Assembly (NCBI RefSeq): GCF_016806695.1 | Contig: NZ_WUED01000008.1 | Location: 28,504 to 92,503 of the forward strand | Length of the DNA: 64,000 bases | Direction of reading: 5' to 3' | Source of the DNA: Campylobacter bilis | Lineage (GTDB): Bacteria > Campylobacterota > Campylobacteria > Campylobacterales > Campylobacteraceae | Shown here: piece after piece, positions 1-8,683 of the stretch | Numbering within the stretch: position 1 is the stretch's first letter | Layout: the number at the start of each line of letters is the position of its first letter | Translations under genes and position numbers: made by a program | Notes under the pieces: generated by a model | Database searches by the model: none | The model's input: only the letters and a program-made list of their open reading frames with translations | What the model was told of the DNA's origin: nothing

Positions 1-180
1 TCCTTTAGAATTGATAGCAAAGGCTTTATGATAATATGATTAAAGATTTTTAAAATCATAGCTATAAAAGGTTTTAAAAAGACTAAAGTGCTTTATTTTT
101 TACTTTAAAAGCAGATTGCAAAAATGAAAATTTTTAAAACATTTTCGTTTTTACAATGAAAATGCTGTGAATTGGATGAT
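1..180. other. AT-rich non-coding left edge
   Basis: No convincing reading frame is visible on either strand. The stretch is A/T runs only, and it lies downstream of the small minus-strand membrane gene that follows. It may carry that gene's 3' end or transcription stop, but I see no clear GC-rich hairpin. Confidence 0.4.
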
Positions 181-387
181 TTATTTTATTATGTTTTCTA
201 GATTAGAACGGTTTTTTTCAATTAAAGAGCGGTTTTTTTGAGTGGTTTCTTTAAGTTCGATTATATCTTCTTTTATATTGTGTATGTTTTGATTAAGAAG
301 TTTAATCTTTTTCTCATAGCGCATGACGATAATAAACACTACAAATAAAAAAATAATAATCAAAAAAATAAATAATAAAAATTCCAT
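181..387 (-). CDS. Small membrane-anchored coiled-coil protein
   Basis: A 68-residue protein of unknown function. Residues 1-22 are one strongly hydrophobic helix rich in Phe, Ile, Leu and Val, followed by a basic stop-transfer patch (RYEKKIK). The remaining ~40 residues are charged and look like a short coiled coil (LLNQNIHNIKEDIIELKE). The likely topology is a single inner-membrane anchor with a cytoplasmic coil. The ATG is preceded on the minus strand by an AAGGA-like site. C. jejuni has a small membrane protein gene at the same place beside hipO, which supports it as a real gene. Confidence 0.7.
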   Translation of the reverse strand: MEFLLFIFLIIIFLFVVFIIVMRYEKKIKLLNQNIHNIKEDIIELKETTQKNRSLIEKNRSNLENIIK

Positions 388-620
388 ATTTTTCCTTTAT
401 ATTAAAACTGATTTTTTATAGTACCATTTAAATGCTTCAAAAATCTTTTTATGGATTTTTACATTTTATATTTTAAGTTTTTTGCTGTATTTGTGCTTTT
501 TAAAATTCCAAAAGGTAACAAAGAAATGCAAATGATTGACGCAAAAAGATCTTGTTTTTGAAGTTTTTATTATACTATATAGTATTGTTAGTTTTATTTA
601 ATATTAAGGAGAAAAATATA
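388..620 (+). promoter_or_regulatory. hipO upstream region with candidate promoter
   Basis: A 233-bp AT-rich gap between the divergent small membrane gene and hipO. TATACT at 571-576 and TATAGT at 578-583 are plausible -10 boxes about 40 bp before the hipO ATG. AAGGAG lies at 606-611. No operator repeat or RNA gene is evident in the rest of the gap. Confidence 0.35.
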
Positions 621-1772
621 ATGAATTTAATTCCAGAAATACTAGATTTACAAGATGAATTTAAAAAAATCCGACATCAAATTCATGAGAATCCTGAACT
701 TGGTTTTGATGAGTTTCATACTGCAAGATTAGTAGCACAAAAACTTAAAGAATTGGGCTATGAAGTCTATGAAAAAATAGGAAAAACAGGAGTTGTTGGG
801 GTTTTAAGAAAAGGAAATGGTGGTAAAAAAATAGGGCTTCGTGCAGATATGGATGCTTTACCCTTGCAAGAAGACACTGATTTAGTTTATAAAAGCAAAA
901 AAGCAAATATCATGCATGCTTGTGGTCATGATGGTCATACAGCTTCTCTTTTGCTTGCTGCAAAATTTTTAGCAAATCAAGAATTTAATGGCACATTAAA
1001 TCTTTATTTTCAGCCTGCTGAAGAGGGATTGGGTGGGGCTAAAGCTATGATAGAAGAGGGTTTGTTTGAAAAATTTGATAGTGATTATATTTTTGGGTGG
1101 CATAATATGCCTTTTGGCAAGAAGAAAAAGTTTTATATTAAAAAAGGTGTTATGATGGCATCTTCGGATAATTATAGTATTGAAATTATTGGTAAAGGTG
1201 GACATGGAAGCGCTCCGCAAAAAACAAAAGATCCTATATATGCGGCTTCTTTACTTGTGGTGGCTTTGCAAAGCATAGTTTCTCGTAATATCAATCCTCA
1301 AAGCTCAGCTGTTGTAAGCATAGGTGCTTTTAATGCAGGATATGCTTTTAATGTTATTCCTGATAAGGTAGAGATTAAAATGAGTGTTAGAGCATTAGAT
1401 GAAGAAAGCAGAAGATTAAGTGAAGAAAAAATTGGAAAAATTTGTCAAGGTATAGCCCAAGCTAATGATATACTCATCCAAATCAACAAAAACCCTGTAG
1501 CGCCTTTAACTATGAATGATGAACATGCTGTAGAGTTTGCATGCGAGGTTGCAAAAGAAATTTTTGGTGAAGAAAATTGTGAATTTAATCACAGTCCTTT
1601 AATGGCAAGTGAAGATTTTGGCTTCTTTTGTGAAAAAAGAAAATGTGCTTATGCATTTTTAGAGAATGAAAATGATATTTATTTACATGATTGTAATTAT
1701 GTTTTTAATGACGAACTTTTAGCCAGAGCAGCAAGTTATTATGCAAATTTGGTTTTAAAATATCTTCGGTAA
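621..1772 (+). CDS. hipO: Hippuricase (N-benzoylglycine amidohydrolase)
   Basis: M20 family metal-dependent amidohydrolase of 383 residues that cleaves hippurate to benzoate and glycine, the classic C. jejuni diagnostic reaction. Visible metal-site motifs are LRADMDALPL (about residue 72), HACGHDGHT (about 99), PAEEG (about 132), WHNMPFG, and SEDFGFF near the C-terminus (about 330). The open frame extends upstream to 552, but the ATG at 621 is preferred: AAGGAG sits 9 bases before it and the protein then begins MNLIPEILDL, as in C. jejuni. It is convergent with yaaA, one base apart. The sequence is clearly diverged from the C. jejuni enzyme. Other M20 acyl-amino-acid hydrolases look alike, but synteny supports hipO. 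Confidence 0.9.
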   Translation: MNLIPEILDLQDEFKKIRHQIHENPELGFDEFHTARLVAQKLKELGYEVYEKIGKTGVVGVLRKGNGGKKIGLRADMDALPLQEDTDLVYKSKKANIMHACGHDGHTASLLLAAKFLANQEFNGTLNLYFQPAEEGLGGAKAMIEEGLFEKFDSDYIFGWHNMPFGKKKKFYIKKGVMMASSDNYSIEIIGKGGHGSAPQKTKDPIYAASLLVVALQSIVSRNINPQSSAVVSIGAFNAGYAFNVIPDKVEIKMSVRALDEESRRLSEEKIGKICQGIAQANDILIQINKNPVAPLTMNDEHAVEFACEVAKEIFGEENCEFNHSPLMASEDFGFFCEKRKCAYAFLENENDIYLHDCNYVFNDELLARAASYYANLVLKYLR

Positions 1773-1773
1773 A

Positions 1774-2514
1774 TTAAGTTAGAATTTCAAGTATGATTTC
1801 TTCTTTTAAACCTTTGATTTGAATTTCTTGAAGTTTTAGGTTTGAAGGGAGATTTTCTAGAAGATCTTTATTGCTTTTTGCTTGAATTTTGGCACTAGTA
1901 GCAAGTAAAATTCCCCTATAAGCTTTGGCAAAATGGCTTATTATTTTACCATTTTTTATAAATTTATAAGTACTAAATTTTTGTTTTGGAGTATAAAATT
2001 TATTGTAAAACTCAGCCCTTAAATCTAACAGTTCTTGATCTTTTAAATATAGATCTAAAGCTTTGCTAAAATGTTCTTTATAAAATTTTTCTATAGCAAA
2101 ATTTCCAAGTTTAGCACCTTGTTTGTATTTATAAAAAGGCAAAGTATCGCTAGCTTTTACCACTCCAAAAAGATTAGAAAAGATAAGAGTATTTTCTAAG
2201 ATATAATTTTGACTTTTTTCATTTAGGTTTTTGAAATTTAAGTATTCATAGCTTACGCCATTGTAGAGTGTGATAGCTTTTTGCGTAGGAGCGGCTTTTA
2301 AATCCTGCTTGAATTTTAGAATTTCTTTTTCATCTTTAATGCCAAAAAGTTCTTGTAAATCTTTTAACTCGGAGTTTTTAATGATTTCTTCATATTTTTC
2401 TAAAGCTTGCATTCTAAAATCAAACAATTCTTTAAATATAAAAGAGTTTTTATTAATAGCTTTTTGATCGCAAATTTCGTTTTTACTTTCACTAGGAGAA
2501 AAAAGTATATTCAA
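1774..2514 (-). CDS. yaaA: YaaA/DUF328 family protein
   Basis: A 246-residue protein of the YaaA (UPF0246) family, which in E. coli lowers free iron and DNA damage during peroxide stress. Visible family features are the N-terminal FSPSESK motif, the KAITLYNGVSYEYL segment and the late FKFIKNGK/ISHFAKAYRG region. The start codon is TTG, with AAGGAT seven bases upstream on the minus strand. No signal peptide is present, so it should be cytosolic. It ends one base from the hipO stop in a convergent arrangement. The biochemical role in Campylobacter is not established. Confidence 0.8.
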   Translation of the reverse strand: MNILFSPSESKNEICDQKAINKNSFIFKELFDFRMQALEKYEEIIKNSELKDLQELFGIKDEKEILKFKQDLKAAPTQKAITLYNGVSYEYLNFKNLNEKSQNYILENTLIFSNLFGVVKASDTLPFYKYKQGAKLGNFAIEKFYKEHFSKALDLYLKDQELLDLRAEFYNKFYTPKQKFSTYKFIKNGKIISHFAKAYRGILLATSAKIQAKSNKDLLENLPSNLKLQEIQIKGLKEEIILEILT

Positions 2515-2617
2515 ATTTATCCTTTTTAATATTTGTTAAAAAAGATAGCTAAAAGCTTATAAATTTAGGCTTATAAAACTATAATTATTTAAATTTTTAA
2601 GCTTTTTGCAGTAAAAA

Positions 2618-3709
2618 TTAAAACGATGGAGCATCCATTAACATAGAAAGCATTAAAAATGGAAAGAGAATTTTTAAAACTTCTGTTAGGTCTTGATCAT
2701 TGATATTTAGTTTTTCTATATTATTGATCATTTCTATACCATATTCATTAAGGGCTGTGTTTTTAAATTTCAAATCAAGGTCAAATTGATATTGATTGTT
2801 TTGAGTCATGCTTTTTAAAACATTTAAAGTTTTATTGAAAATAAGAGCTTGTTCTTCATTTTGACTTTGGATTTTTAGAGTTTGTAAGTTTTCTTTAACT
2901 TTGTTTAAGATCTCTGTAAATACACCTTCTGTTTGAAGAGTAGAATTGATTTTAAAATTATTTAAAACAATATATTTTTTAGTTTCGTTATTAAAAATTA
3001 AGTTTTTATTTGTTGTAAAAAAATCATTGGTTAAATTAGTAGTATTTAATTTTATGCCTTGAGTGTCAAAATAATTAAGCAAATCTTCTTTCATTGTGAT
3101 ATCAAAACTTATACTAAGATTTAATTTTGCACCATCAAGCTTTATAAGAAAGCTATTTGAATAATCATTGTCTTTTTTGCTTAAAAAATGTCCAAAGGAT
3201 AGGGTATAAGAGTCTGAATTTAATTTTTCTATAAAAGCATTGATTTTTGGATCTTCTTGAGCTAAACTTGCATTGATATCATGGATTATTTCTTTTCCAA
3301 GTTGGAAATTTTGAATAAACCAATTTGTTTGTAGGATTTTTTCTTCTTTTAAAAGATGTTCATAGTATTGTTTAATGTTTGTATTTTCTTTTGCTTGTTT
3401 TTTGTAGATTTCATTAGATTGTAAAAGGATATTTTTTGCCTTGAATAATTCTTGATAATTGCCATGACTATCTTTTATCGATGTTTTAAAATCTGGACTA
3501 AGACACTCAATGAAAGCTTTGTTTGCCTTACATGAAAAATCTGATAAATCGATTTTAATGTCAGAATTTTCAAAAAGGCTTAAAGTATCTTGGGCTAGTG
3601 TTTGATTTAATTGATTTTGATATTTATTAACTGTAGTTTGGTCTATGGAATTTTTACATGCTGATAATAAAATAGCTAATGTTATGGCTATGAAAATATT
3701 TTTTTTCAT
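2618..3709 (-). CDS. jlpA: JlpA-like surface lipoprotein adhesin
   Basis: A 363-residue lipoprotein. The signal peptide ends in the lipobox LLSAC (Cys about residue 18) followed by KNSIDQTTVNKYQNQL. The mature part is rich in Asn, Lys and Asp with repeated beta-strand-like segments, as in the C. jejuni adhesin JlpA, a beta-rich surface lipoprotein reported to bind host cells. Gene order yaaA-jlpA-cjaA matches C. jejuni. It is transcribed away from cjaA. Assignment rests on lipobox, length, sequence memory and synteny. Adhesive activity in this organism is inference. Confidence 0.82.
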   Translation of the reverse strand: MKKNIFIAITLAILLSACKNSIDQTTVNKYQNQLNQTLAQDTLSLFENSDIKIDLSDFSCKANKAFIECLSPDFKTSIKDSHGNYQELFKAKNILLQSNEIYKKQAKENTNIKQYYEHLLKEEKILQTNWFIQNFQLGKEIIHDINASLAQEDPKINAFIEKLNSDSYTLSFGHFLSKKDNDYSNSFLIKLDGAKLNLSISFDITMKEDLLNYFDTQGIKLNTTNLTNDFFTTNKNLIFNNETKKYIVLNNFKINSTLQTEGVFTEILNKVKENLQTLKIQSQNEEQALIFNKTLNVLKSMTQNNQYQFDLDLKFKNTALNEYGIEMINNIEKLNINDQDLTEVLKILFPFLMLSMLMDAPSF

Positions 3710-3855
3710 TTTTTATCTCCTAAATCTTAAGCAAGTATTATATCAAGTTTTATTTAAAGTTGACATAATATTAAAAGAATGTATAAGTTGATGATATTTT
3801 TTATATAAGCAAAATCTTTTATCTTAAGATTAAAAGTATTGTTGATAATTTTAAG

Positions 3856-3861
3856 TATAAT
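3856..3861 (+). promoter_or_regulatory. -10 box upstream of cjaA
   Basis: TATAAT lies 30 bp before the cjaA ATG, in T-rich DNA with no evident -35 box, the usual form of Campylobacter sigma-70 promoters. AAAGGA at about 3880-3885 is the ribosome site. Confidence 0.5.
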
Positions 3862-3891
3862 TGTTCTTGCAATTTCAAATAAAGGAATAAA

Positions 3892-4731
3892 ATGAAAAAA
3901 ATACTTCTTAGTGTTTTGCCAGCCTTTGTCATGTTAGTTTTGGTTGCTTGCGGGGGAAATTCTAATTCTCAAACTTTAAATTCCCTTGATGCGATTAAAC
4001 AAAGAGGTGTGATTAGAATTGGAGTATTTGGAGATAAGCCACCTTTTGGTTATGTAGATGAAAAAGGTCTAAATCAAGGCTATGATGTGTATTTAGCTAA
4101 GCGCATAGCAAAAGAGCTTTTAGGGGATGAAAATAAAGTCCAATTTGTCCTTGTTGAAGCGGCTAATAGAGTAGAGTTTTTAAAATCAAATAAAGTAGAT
4201 ATTATTTTGGCTAATTTTACTAAAACTCCTCAAAGAGCTGAGCAAGTAGATTTTTGTTTGCCTTATATGAAGGTCGCTTTAGGTGTAGTCGTGCCAAAGG
4301 ATAGTAATATTACTAGTATACAGGATTTACAAGATAAAACTTTATTATTAAATAAAGGAACAACAGCTGATGCATATTTTACGCAAAATTATCCTGATAT
4401 AAAAACTTTAAAATATGATCAAAATACTGAAACTTTTGCCGCTTTAATAGATGGTAGAGGGGATGCTTTAAGCCATGATAATACCTTGCTTTTTGCTTGG
4501 GTGAAAGATCATCCTGATTTTAAAATAGTCATTAAAGAATTAGGCAATCAAGACTTTATCGCACCTGCTGTAAAAAAAGGCGATAAAGAGCTTGAAGAAT
4601 TTATTAATGCTTTAATTCTTAATTTGGATCAAGAGAAGTTTTTTAATAAAGCTTATGATGAGACTTTAAGATCTCATTTTGGAGATGATGTGAAAGCTGA
4701 TGATGTGGTTGTTGAAAATAAGAAAAATTAA
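3892..4731 (+). CDS. cjaA: Cysteine-binding lipoprotein CjaA
   Basis: Family 3 extracellular solute-binding protein of 279 residues, the periplasmic cysteine receptor of an ABC importer and a known Campylobacter antigen. The signal peptide carries the lipobox LVLVAC (Cys about residue 20), so it is anchored in the inner membrane. The SBP_bac_3 fold is recognisable from IKQRGVIRIGVFGDKPPFGY, NQGYDVYLAKRIAKEL, ILANFTKTPQRAEQVDF and LLLNKGTTADAYF. A hairpin terminator overlaps its stop codon, separating it from cjaB, so most transcription probably ends here. Confidence 0.92.
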   Translation: MKKILLSVLPAFVMLVLVACGGNSNSQTLNSLDAIKQRGVIRIGVFGDKPPFGYVDEKGLNQGYDVYLAKRIAKELLGDENKVQFVLVEAANRVEFLKSNKVDIILANFTKTPQRAEQVDFCLPYMKVALGVVVPKDSNITSIQDLQDKTLLLNKGTTADAYFTQNYPDIKTLKYDQNTETFAALIDGRGDALSHDNTLLFAWVKDHPDFKIVIKELGNQDFIAPAVKKGDKELEEFINALILNLDQEKFFNKAYDETLRSHFGDDVKADDVVVENKKN

Positions 4732-4753
4732 AAAGGGTTAAAAGCCCTTTTTT
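4731..4753 (+). terminator. Rho-independent terminator after cjaA
   Basis: AAAAGGG at 4731-4737 pairs with CCCTTTT at 4745-4751, with a 7-base loop, and the run of T follows directly. It begins at the last base of the cjaA stop codon and ends 10 bp before the cjaB start, so it probably reduces read-through into cjaB. Confidence 0.75.
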
Positions 4754-4763
4754 AGGATAAAAT

Positions 4764-6011
4764 ATGCAAGAAAAATACAAAAATATTATTTACGCTTCTT
4801 TAGGTGGGATTTTAGAATTTTATGATTTTGTACTTTTTGCCTTTTTTTTGGATATTTTTGCTAGGGTGTTTTTCCCGCCAAATGATATTTTTTGGACCCA
4901 AATAAATGTTTATATAGCTTTTGGTGCTGCTTATTTAGCACGTCCTTTTGGAGCTGTTTTAATGGGGCATTTTGCAGACAGATACGGGCGTAAAAATATT
5001 TTTTATATATCTATGCTTTTAATGGTTTTACCAAGTTTTGCTTTGGCTTTTTTGCCAAGCTATGAAAATATAGGTATTTTTGCTACTTTGATTTTATTTT
5101 TTATCCGTATTTTGCAAGGCTTAGCAGTAGGAAGCGAGGTTAGCGGAGCTTGGATTTATGTTAGTGAATTTGTAAAAGGGCGGCAAATTCCATTGGTTCT
5201 TGGCTTTATTTCAGCGACTTTAACTATAGGTTTGTTATTAGGTAATCTTGCGGCTTTAGGGGTGAGGACTTATTTTAACCCACAAGAAGTTCAAAGCTAT
5301 GCTTGGAGGATTCCTTTTATTATAGGAGGATTTTTTGGGATTTTAGCATTGTTTTTAAGGAATAAATTAAGCGAAACTCCAGAATTTATAAAAATGCAAA
5401 ATGAAAAAAAAATCTTAGCCTTTCCCTTACTTCAAGCTTTAAAAACGCATAAAACAAAGATGTTTATATGTTTTTTAATGACCTTGGTTTTAACAAGTGG
5501 TGTGGCGACTTTAATGATTTTACCAAAATACTTTGAAGATCTTTTAGTAATCAATAAAAACTCTGCTTTGTGGATACAAAATTTTGCCATTTTAGCCGTG
5601 ATTTTTGGATCTTTGTTTCAAGGAATATTAGCTAGTAAATGGGGAAGTTATAAAATTTGTTCTTTTTTTAGTATGGTTTTTATAGTTTTTAGTGTGCTTT
5701 TTAGTTTTTATGATGAAAATTTTTTATTTTATTTTTTATTTGCTTGCTTTGCACAGGGTATTATTACTTTTGCACCTGTATTTATGACGCAAATTTTTAA
5801 AAGCGAGTTTAGATTTAGTGGGCTTAGTTTTGCTTATAATATTTCTTATGCTATTTTAGGTTTTTTAACCCCTTTTATAGTAAATGCTTTTTATAAAGAA
5901 TATTTAGGCGTTTATTTTTTTATAGTGGGATTTTGCTCCTTACTTTGTGTGTTTTTATTAAAACGTATTTTTGCAAGAAGCAAAGTAGAAAAATCATGCA
6001 TTATCTTTTAA
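4764..6011 (+). CDS. cjaB: MFS transporter CjaB (MHS type)
   Basis: A 415-residue major facilitator of the metabolite:H+ symporter type, related to proline/betaine and alpha-ketoglutarate permeases. There are 12 predicted membrane segments. The N-terminal GGILEFYDFVLFAFF and the loop 2-3 signature HFADRYGRKNIFY are diagnostic, and a GSEVSGAWIY segment follows TM4. The substrate cannot be read from sequence; an organic acid or amino acid is likely. AGGA lies about 7 bases before the ATG, between the cjaA terminator and the start. Its 3' end overlaps the convergent peptidase gene by 18 bp. Confidence 0.85.
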   Translation: MQEKYKNIIYASLGGILEFYDFVLFAFFLDIFARVFFPPNDIFWTQINVYIAFGAAYLARPFGAVLMGHFADRYGRKNIFYISMLLMVLPSFALAFLPSYENIGIFATLILFFIRILQGLAVGSEVSGAWIYVSEFVKGRQIPLVLGFISATLTIGLLLGNLAALGVRTYFNPQEVQSYAWRIPFIIGGFFGILALFLRNKLSETPEFIKMQNEKKILAFPLLQALKTHKTKMFICFLMTLVLTSGVATLMILPKYFEDLLVINKNSALWIQNFAILAVIFGSLFQGILASKWGSYKICSFFSMVFIVFSVLFSFYDENFLFYFLFACFAQGIITFAPVFMTQIFKSEFRFSGLSFAYNISYAILGFLTPFIVNAFYKEYLGVYFFIVGFCSLLCVFLLKRIFARSKVEKSCIIF

Positions 6012-7262
6012 AACTTCAAAAACAACTTTAGATATTTTTTCTACAGAAGCGATTTCGCAGCGTTCTTGAGTCGAGTGAGGATTGTGTATATTTGGACCTA
6101 TAGAAGCGCATAGGAGTTTTTGCTTTTTTTCTATGATGCCACATTCTAATCCTGCGTGAATGGCTGAAATTTTAGCTTGAGGTGAGACTTTTTGAAGAGC
6201 TTTTAAGACTTTATCACTAAGAGCATTAGCTTTACCTTCCCAAGGATCGTAAAAATTCAAACTTTTTGCTTTATAACCAAAGGCTTTAAAAAATTCTAAA
6301 GTTTCAAATTCGATTTGTTTTAAACCATCAAGTACATTAGATCTTGCAAAAAGAGTAAATTGGATTTGTTTATCATGCATTCTTAATGTGGCTAGATTGA
6401 TGCTAGTTTGAACTATGCCTAAATTAGCATCATACGCACGCACCCCATGCGAGAAAGCATTGATAGTGTCTAAAAGCTTTTTACTTTGATCACAAAGTTC
6501 AAATTCACCTTCTTCTTTTAGGCAACATTTTATCCATTGATTGGATTTAACTTCATTTTTAAAATACACTAAGGCCATGGCGTGTTTTGGTATAGAATTT
6601 ATTCTTTCTCCGCCTTCAAAAAAAAGAATTTCCCCATCATTTTCTTTTATAAATCTAGCCATTTCTTTAATAGAATTTTTTTGATTTTCTAGTATGTCTA
6701 TACCTGAATGTCCTCCTAAGAAATTTTGTGCTTTAAGTTCATAAATTTTACCCCTTTTTTTAATGGTGCTAAAATTTAAGCTTGCATGGATATCAACCCC
6801 ACCTGCACAACCTATCATCACTTCATCATCACTTTCATGATCTAAATTTAAAAGCATTTGAGATTTTAGTGTGTGTTCAAGTGCATTTACGCCTAGGAGT
6901 CCTACTTCTTCATCATTAGTAAAAAGGCATTCTAAATTGTTAAATTCTTTCATAGCACCCATCATAATAGCTACTCCTATACCATTATCTGCACCAAGAC
7001 TTGAGTTTTTAGCTTTTAAAAATCCATTTTCTTCATACACTGCTAGTTTAGGTGCATCTCCCATACAAACCATGTCATAATGGCTTTGTAGACAAATTTT
7101 AGGTTTTCCTTTAATAGCGTGGATATTTCCTGCTTTATCTATAGTTACTTTAAAGCCTTGATCTTTAGCATAAGAGCTTAAAAATTCTTTCATTTGTTTT
7201 GTTTCATAGCTACAATGTGGTATTTGACATAATTGTTTAAAATTTTCTATTATATTTTCCAT
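5994..7262 (-). CDS. pepD: Zinc aminoacyl-histidine dipeptidase (PepD family)
   Basis: M20C family dipeptidase, 422 residues, cytosolic. Two-zinc site motifs are CLQSHYDMVCMG (about residue 57), SLGADNGIGVA (about 90), TNDEEVGLLG (about 114) and NLDHESDDE. Late conserved segments are GHSGIDI and IHAGLECGIIE. It cleaves short peptides such as Xaa-His, which fits a bacterium living on amino acids and peptides. It is somewhat shorter than E. coli PepD. It lies alone on the minus strand, and the start region is divergent from the nuclease gene at 7330. An ATG with a GGAG site upstream supports the start. Confidence 0.83.
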   Translation of the reverse strand: MENIIENFKQLCQIPHCSYETKQMKEFLSSYAKDQGFKVTIDKAGNIHAIKGKPKICLQSHYDMVCMGDAPKLAVYEENGFLKAKNSSLGADNGIGVAIMMGAMKEFNNLECLFTNDEEVGLLGVNALEHTLKSQMLLNLDHESDDEVMIGCAGGVDIHASLNFSTIKKRGKIYELKAQNFLGGHSGIDILENQKNSIKEMARFIKENDGEILFFEGGERINSIPKHAMALVYFKNEVKSNQWIKCCLKEEGEFELCDQSKKLLDTINAFSHGVRAYDANLGIVQTSINLATLRMHDKQIQFTLFARSNVLDGLKQIEFETLEFFKAFGYKAKSLNFYDPWEGKANALSDKVLKALQKVSPQAKISAIHAGLECGIIEKKQKLLCASIGPNIHNPHSTQERCEIASVEKISKVVFEVLKDNA

Positions 7263-7329
7263 TTTATCTCCTTTATTTTGCTAAAATTATGGCATATTTT
7301 TTAAAATTTAAAGCTAAGATGATTGAAAA

Positions 7330-7857
7330 ATGAGATTAAATAATAAAAAACTGTTTAATTTAAGAAGATTATTAAGTGATCCTAAGAAATTTTTCTCACT
7401 TTTAATTTTTGTCCTTGTTATTGCTTTTGTCCAAAACTTTATTGCACAAAATTCAAGCTTTGAAGGAAAGGTTATTAGGGTAATTGATGGAGATACTATA
7501 GAGCTTTCTTATGGGGATAAAATTACTAGGGTGAGGTTTTTTGGTATAGATGCGCCTGAACTTAAGCAAAGCTTTGGTCCTCAATCTAAAGAAGCTTTGA
7601 GCAAGATATTAAAAGGCAAGCAAGTGCAAGTAATTTATAAGAATAAGGATGTTTATGGTAGAATCGTAGCTATTGTTAAATTAAACGATCTTGATGTGAA
7701 TAGATTTTTAGTGAGCAAAGGATATGCTTGGGCAGATATTTATTATAATGAAGTTTATATCAAAGAGCAAGAATATGCTAGAAAAAACCGTTTAGGTCTT
7801 TGGAAAGAAAGTAATCCTATAGAGCCTTATAAGTGGCGTAAACAGAATAAATTCTGA
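7330..7857 (+). CDS. Thermonuclease-family secreted or membrane nuclease
   Basis: Staphylococcal-nuclease fold protein of 175 residues. An N-terminal basic stretch is followed by a hydrophobic segment (residues ~23-40), probably a signal anchor. The catalytic domain shows VIDGDTIEL, VRFFGIDAPELKQ and DVYGRIVAIV, which supply the expected Asp, Arg and Glu residues, and ends NPIEPYKWRK. It should be a Ca-dependent endonuclease acting outside the cytoplasm. It is followed 9 bp later by a tiny lipoprotein gene with which it likely forms a transcript, as in C. jejuni Cj0979c-Cj0978c. Confidence 0.85.
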   Translation: MRLNNKKLFNLRRLLSDPKKFFSLLIFVLVIAFVQNFIAQNSSFEGKVIRVIDGDTIELSYGDKITRVRFFGIDAPELKQSFGPQSKEALSKILKGKQVQVIYKNKDVYGRIVAIVKLNDLDVNRFLVSKGYAWADIYYNEVYIKEQEYARKNRLGLWKESNPIEPYKWRKQNKF

Positions 7858-7866
7858 AAGGAAAAT

Positions 7867-8040
7867 ATGAAAAAATACGTTTTAATACTATTATCAATTC
7901 TTGGAATTTCTGGATGTTTTGTGAATGAAAGAGGAATTTCTAATCGCTATTATGATGATTGTAAAGAGTATTATGATGCAAGTGGGGTTTATCATAAGGA
8001 TTGTCCGAAAAATTGGATAGATATTAAAATGACTCCTTGA
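7867..8040 (+). CDS. Tiny lipoprotein (57 aa)
   Basis: Begins MKKYVLILLSILGISGC, a lipoprotein signal with Cys at residue 17, and ends WIDIKMTP. The mature part is only about 40 residues and has two more cysteines (DDCKEYYD and HKDCPKNW) that could form a disulfide. GAAAGGAAAAT gives a good ribosome site just after the nuclease stop. The gene sits at the same place as Cj0978c in C. jejuni. Function is unknown; co-transcription with the nuclease is inferred from the 9-bp spacing. Confidence 0.8.
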   Translation: MKKYVLILLSILGISGCFVNERGISNRYYDDCKEYYDASGVYHKDCPKNWIDIKMTP

Positions 8041-8041
8041 G

Positions 8042-8614
8042 TTATTTTCCATTTAGCGAGCTTACTAAAGCAGATGCTACAGCTTCGGGATTGTTTATTT
8101 TTGAAGTAGGGTTTTCTTTAGGTTTGGCAGTTTGAAGTGGGGGACGTTTGAGTTTAAAGATATGTTCATCTGTGCTTACTATTTGTATAGTTCCTTCAAA
8201 CATTTTGATTTCTTTAACATGTCCTATTACTTTAACATCTCTTTTTTTAGAAGTTTCATCAAAGAGTGCACTAGCTTCAAGTTCTAAAACATCTCCTAAT
8301 TTTAATGGCGCGTAAAAAAAGCATTTTGTTCCAAGAACGACTGAAAATTCTTTGTTAACAGAAGCTTGTGCTACATAATTTGCTGCAGCAAAGATAAAAG
8401 CGTCAAAAATCAATCCTTGATCATCTACAACCATTTCATTTGTGGTTATTAAAATTGATTTGGCATAGTTTTTATTAATTTCTATAATAGTCCCTGCAAG
8501 AGAGCTGTTTAATTCAGGGCAAGTGAGTAGTTCTGTTTTGACTCGCGATATGTCTTCTATGGATGCATATTCTTCAAGCTGGGTGTATTCTTCGAAATTG
8601 TCTTTTTTTGCCAT
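8042..8614 (-). CDS. Cj0977-like hotdog-fold virulence factor
   Basis: A cytosolic hotdog-fold protein of 190 residues, counterpart of C. jejuni Cj0977, which is FliA (sigma-28) dependent and needed for invasion though not for motility. The core runs LAGTIIEINKNYAKSILITT, FDAFIFAAANYVAQASVNKE and APLKLGDVLELEA, with a Pro/Lys-rich tail. The frame is open to 8656, but a CGATAT sigma-28 -10 box at 8660-8665 would put the transcript start near 8651, so the start chosen is the ATG at 8614 (MAKKDNFEEYTQ), which has AAAGG before it. Ligand unknown. Confidence 0.82.
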   Translation of the reverse strand: MAKKDNFEEYTQLEEYASIEDISRVKTELLTCPELNSSLAGTIIEINKNYAKSILITTNEMVVDDQGLIFDAFIFAAANYVAQASVNKEFSVVLGTKCFFYAPLKLGDVLELEASALFDETSKKRDVKVIGHVKEIKMFEGTIQIVSTDEHIFKLKRPPLQTAKPKENPTSKINNPEAVASALVSSLNGK

Positions 8615-8659
8615 ATTTAAACCTTTAATTATACTCATTGCCTTAAAATATATCAAAGT

Positions 8660-8665
8660 ATATCG
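8660..8665 (-). promoter_or_regulatory. Sigma-28 (FliA) -10 box
   Basis: CGATAT on the minus strand matches the Campylobacter FliA -10 consensus CGATWT. It lies about 46 bp upstream of the chosen start of the Cj0977-like gene, consistent with known sigma-28 control of the C. jejuni counterpart. The -35 element is weak. Confidence 0.55.
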
Positions 8666-8683
8666 GTATTAAAAAGAAAAAAT

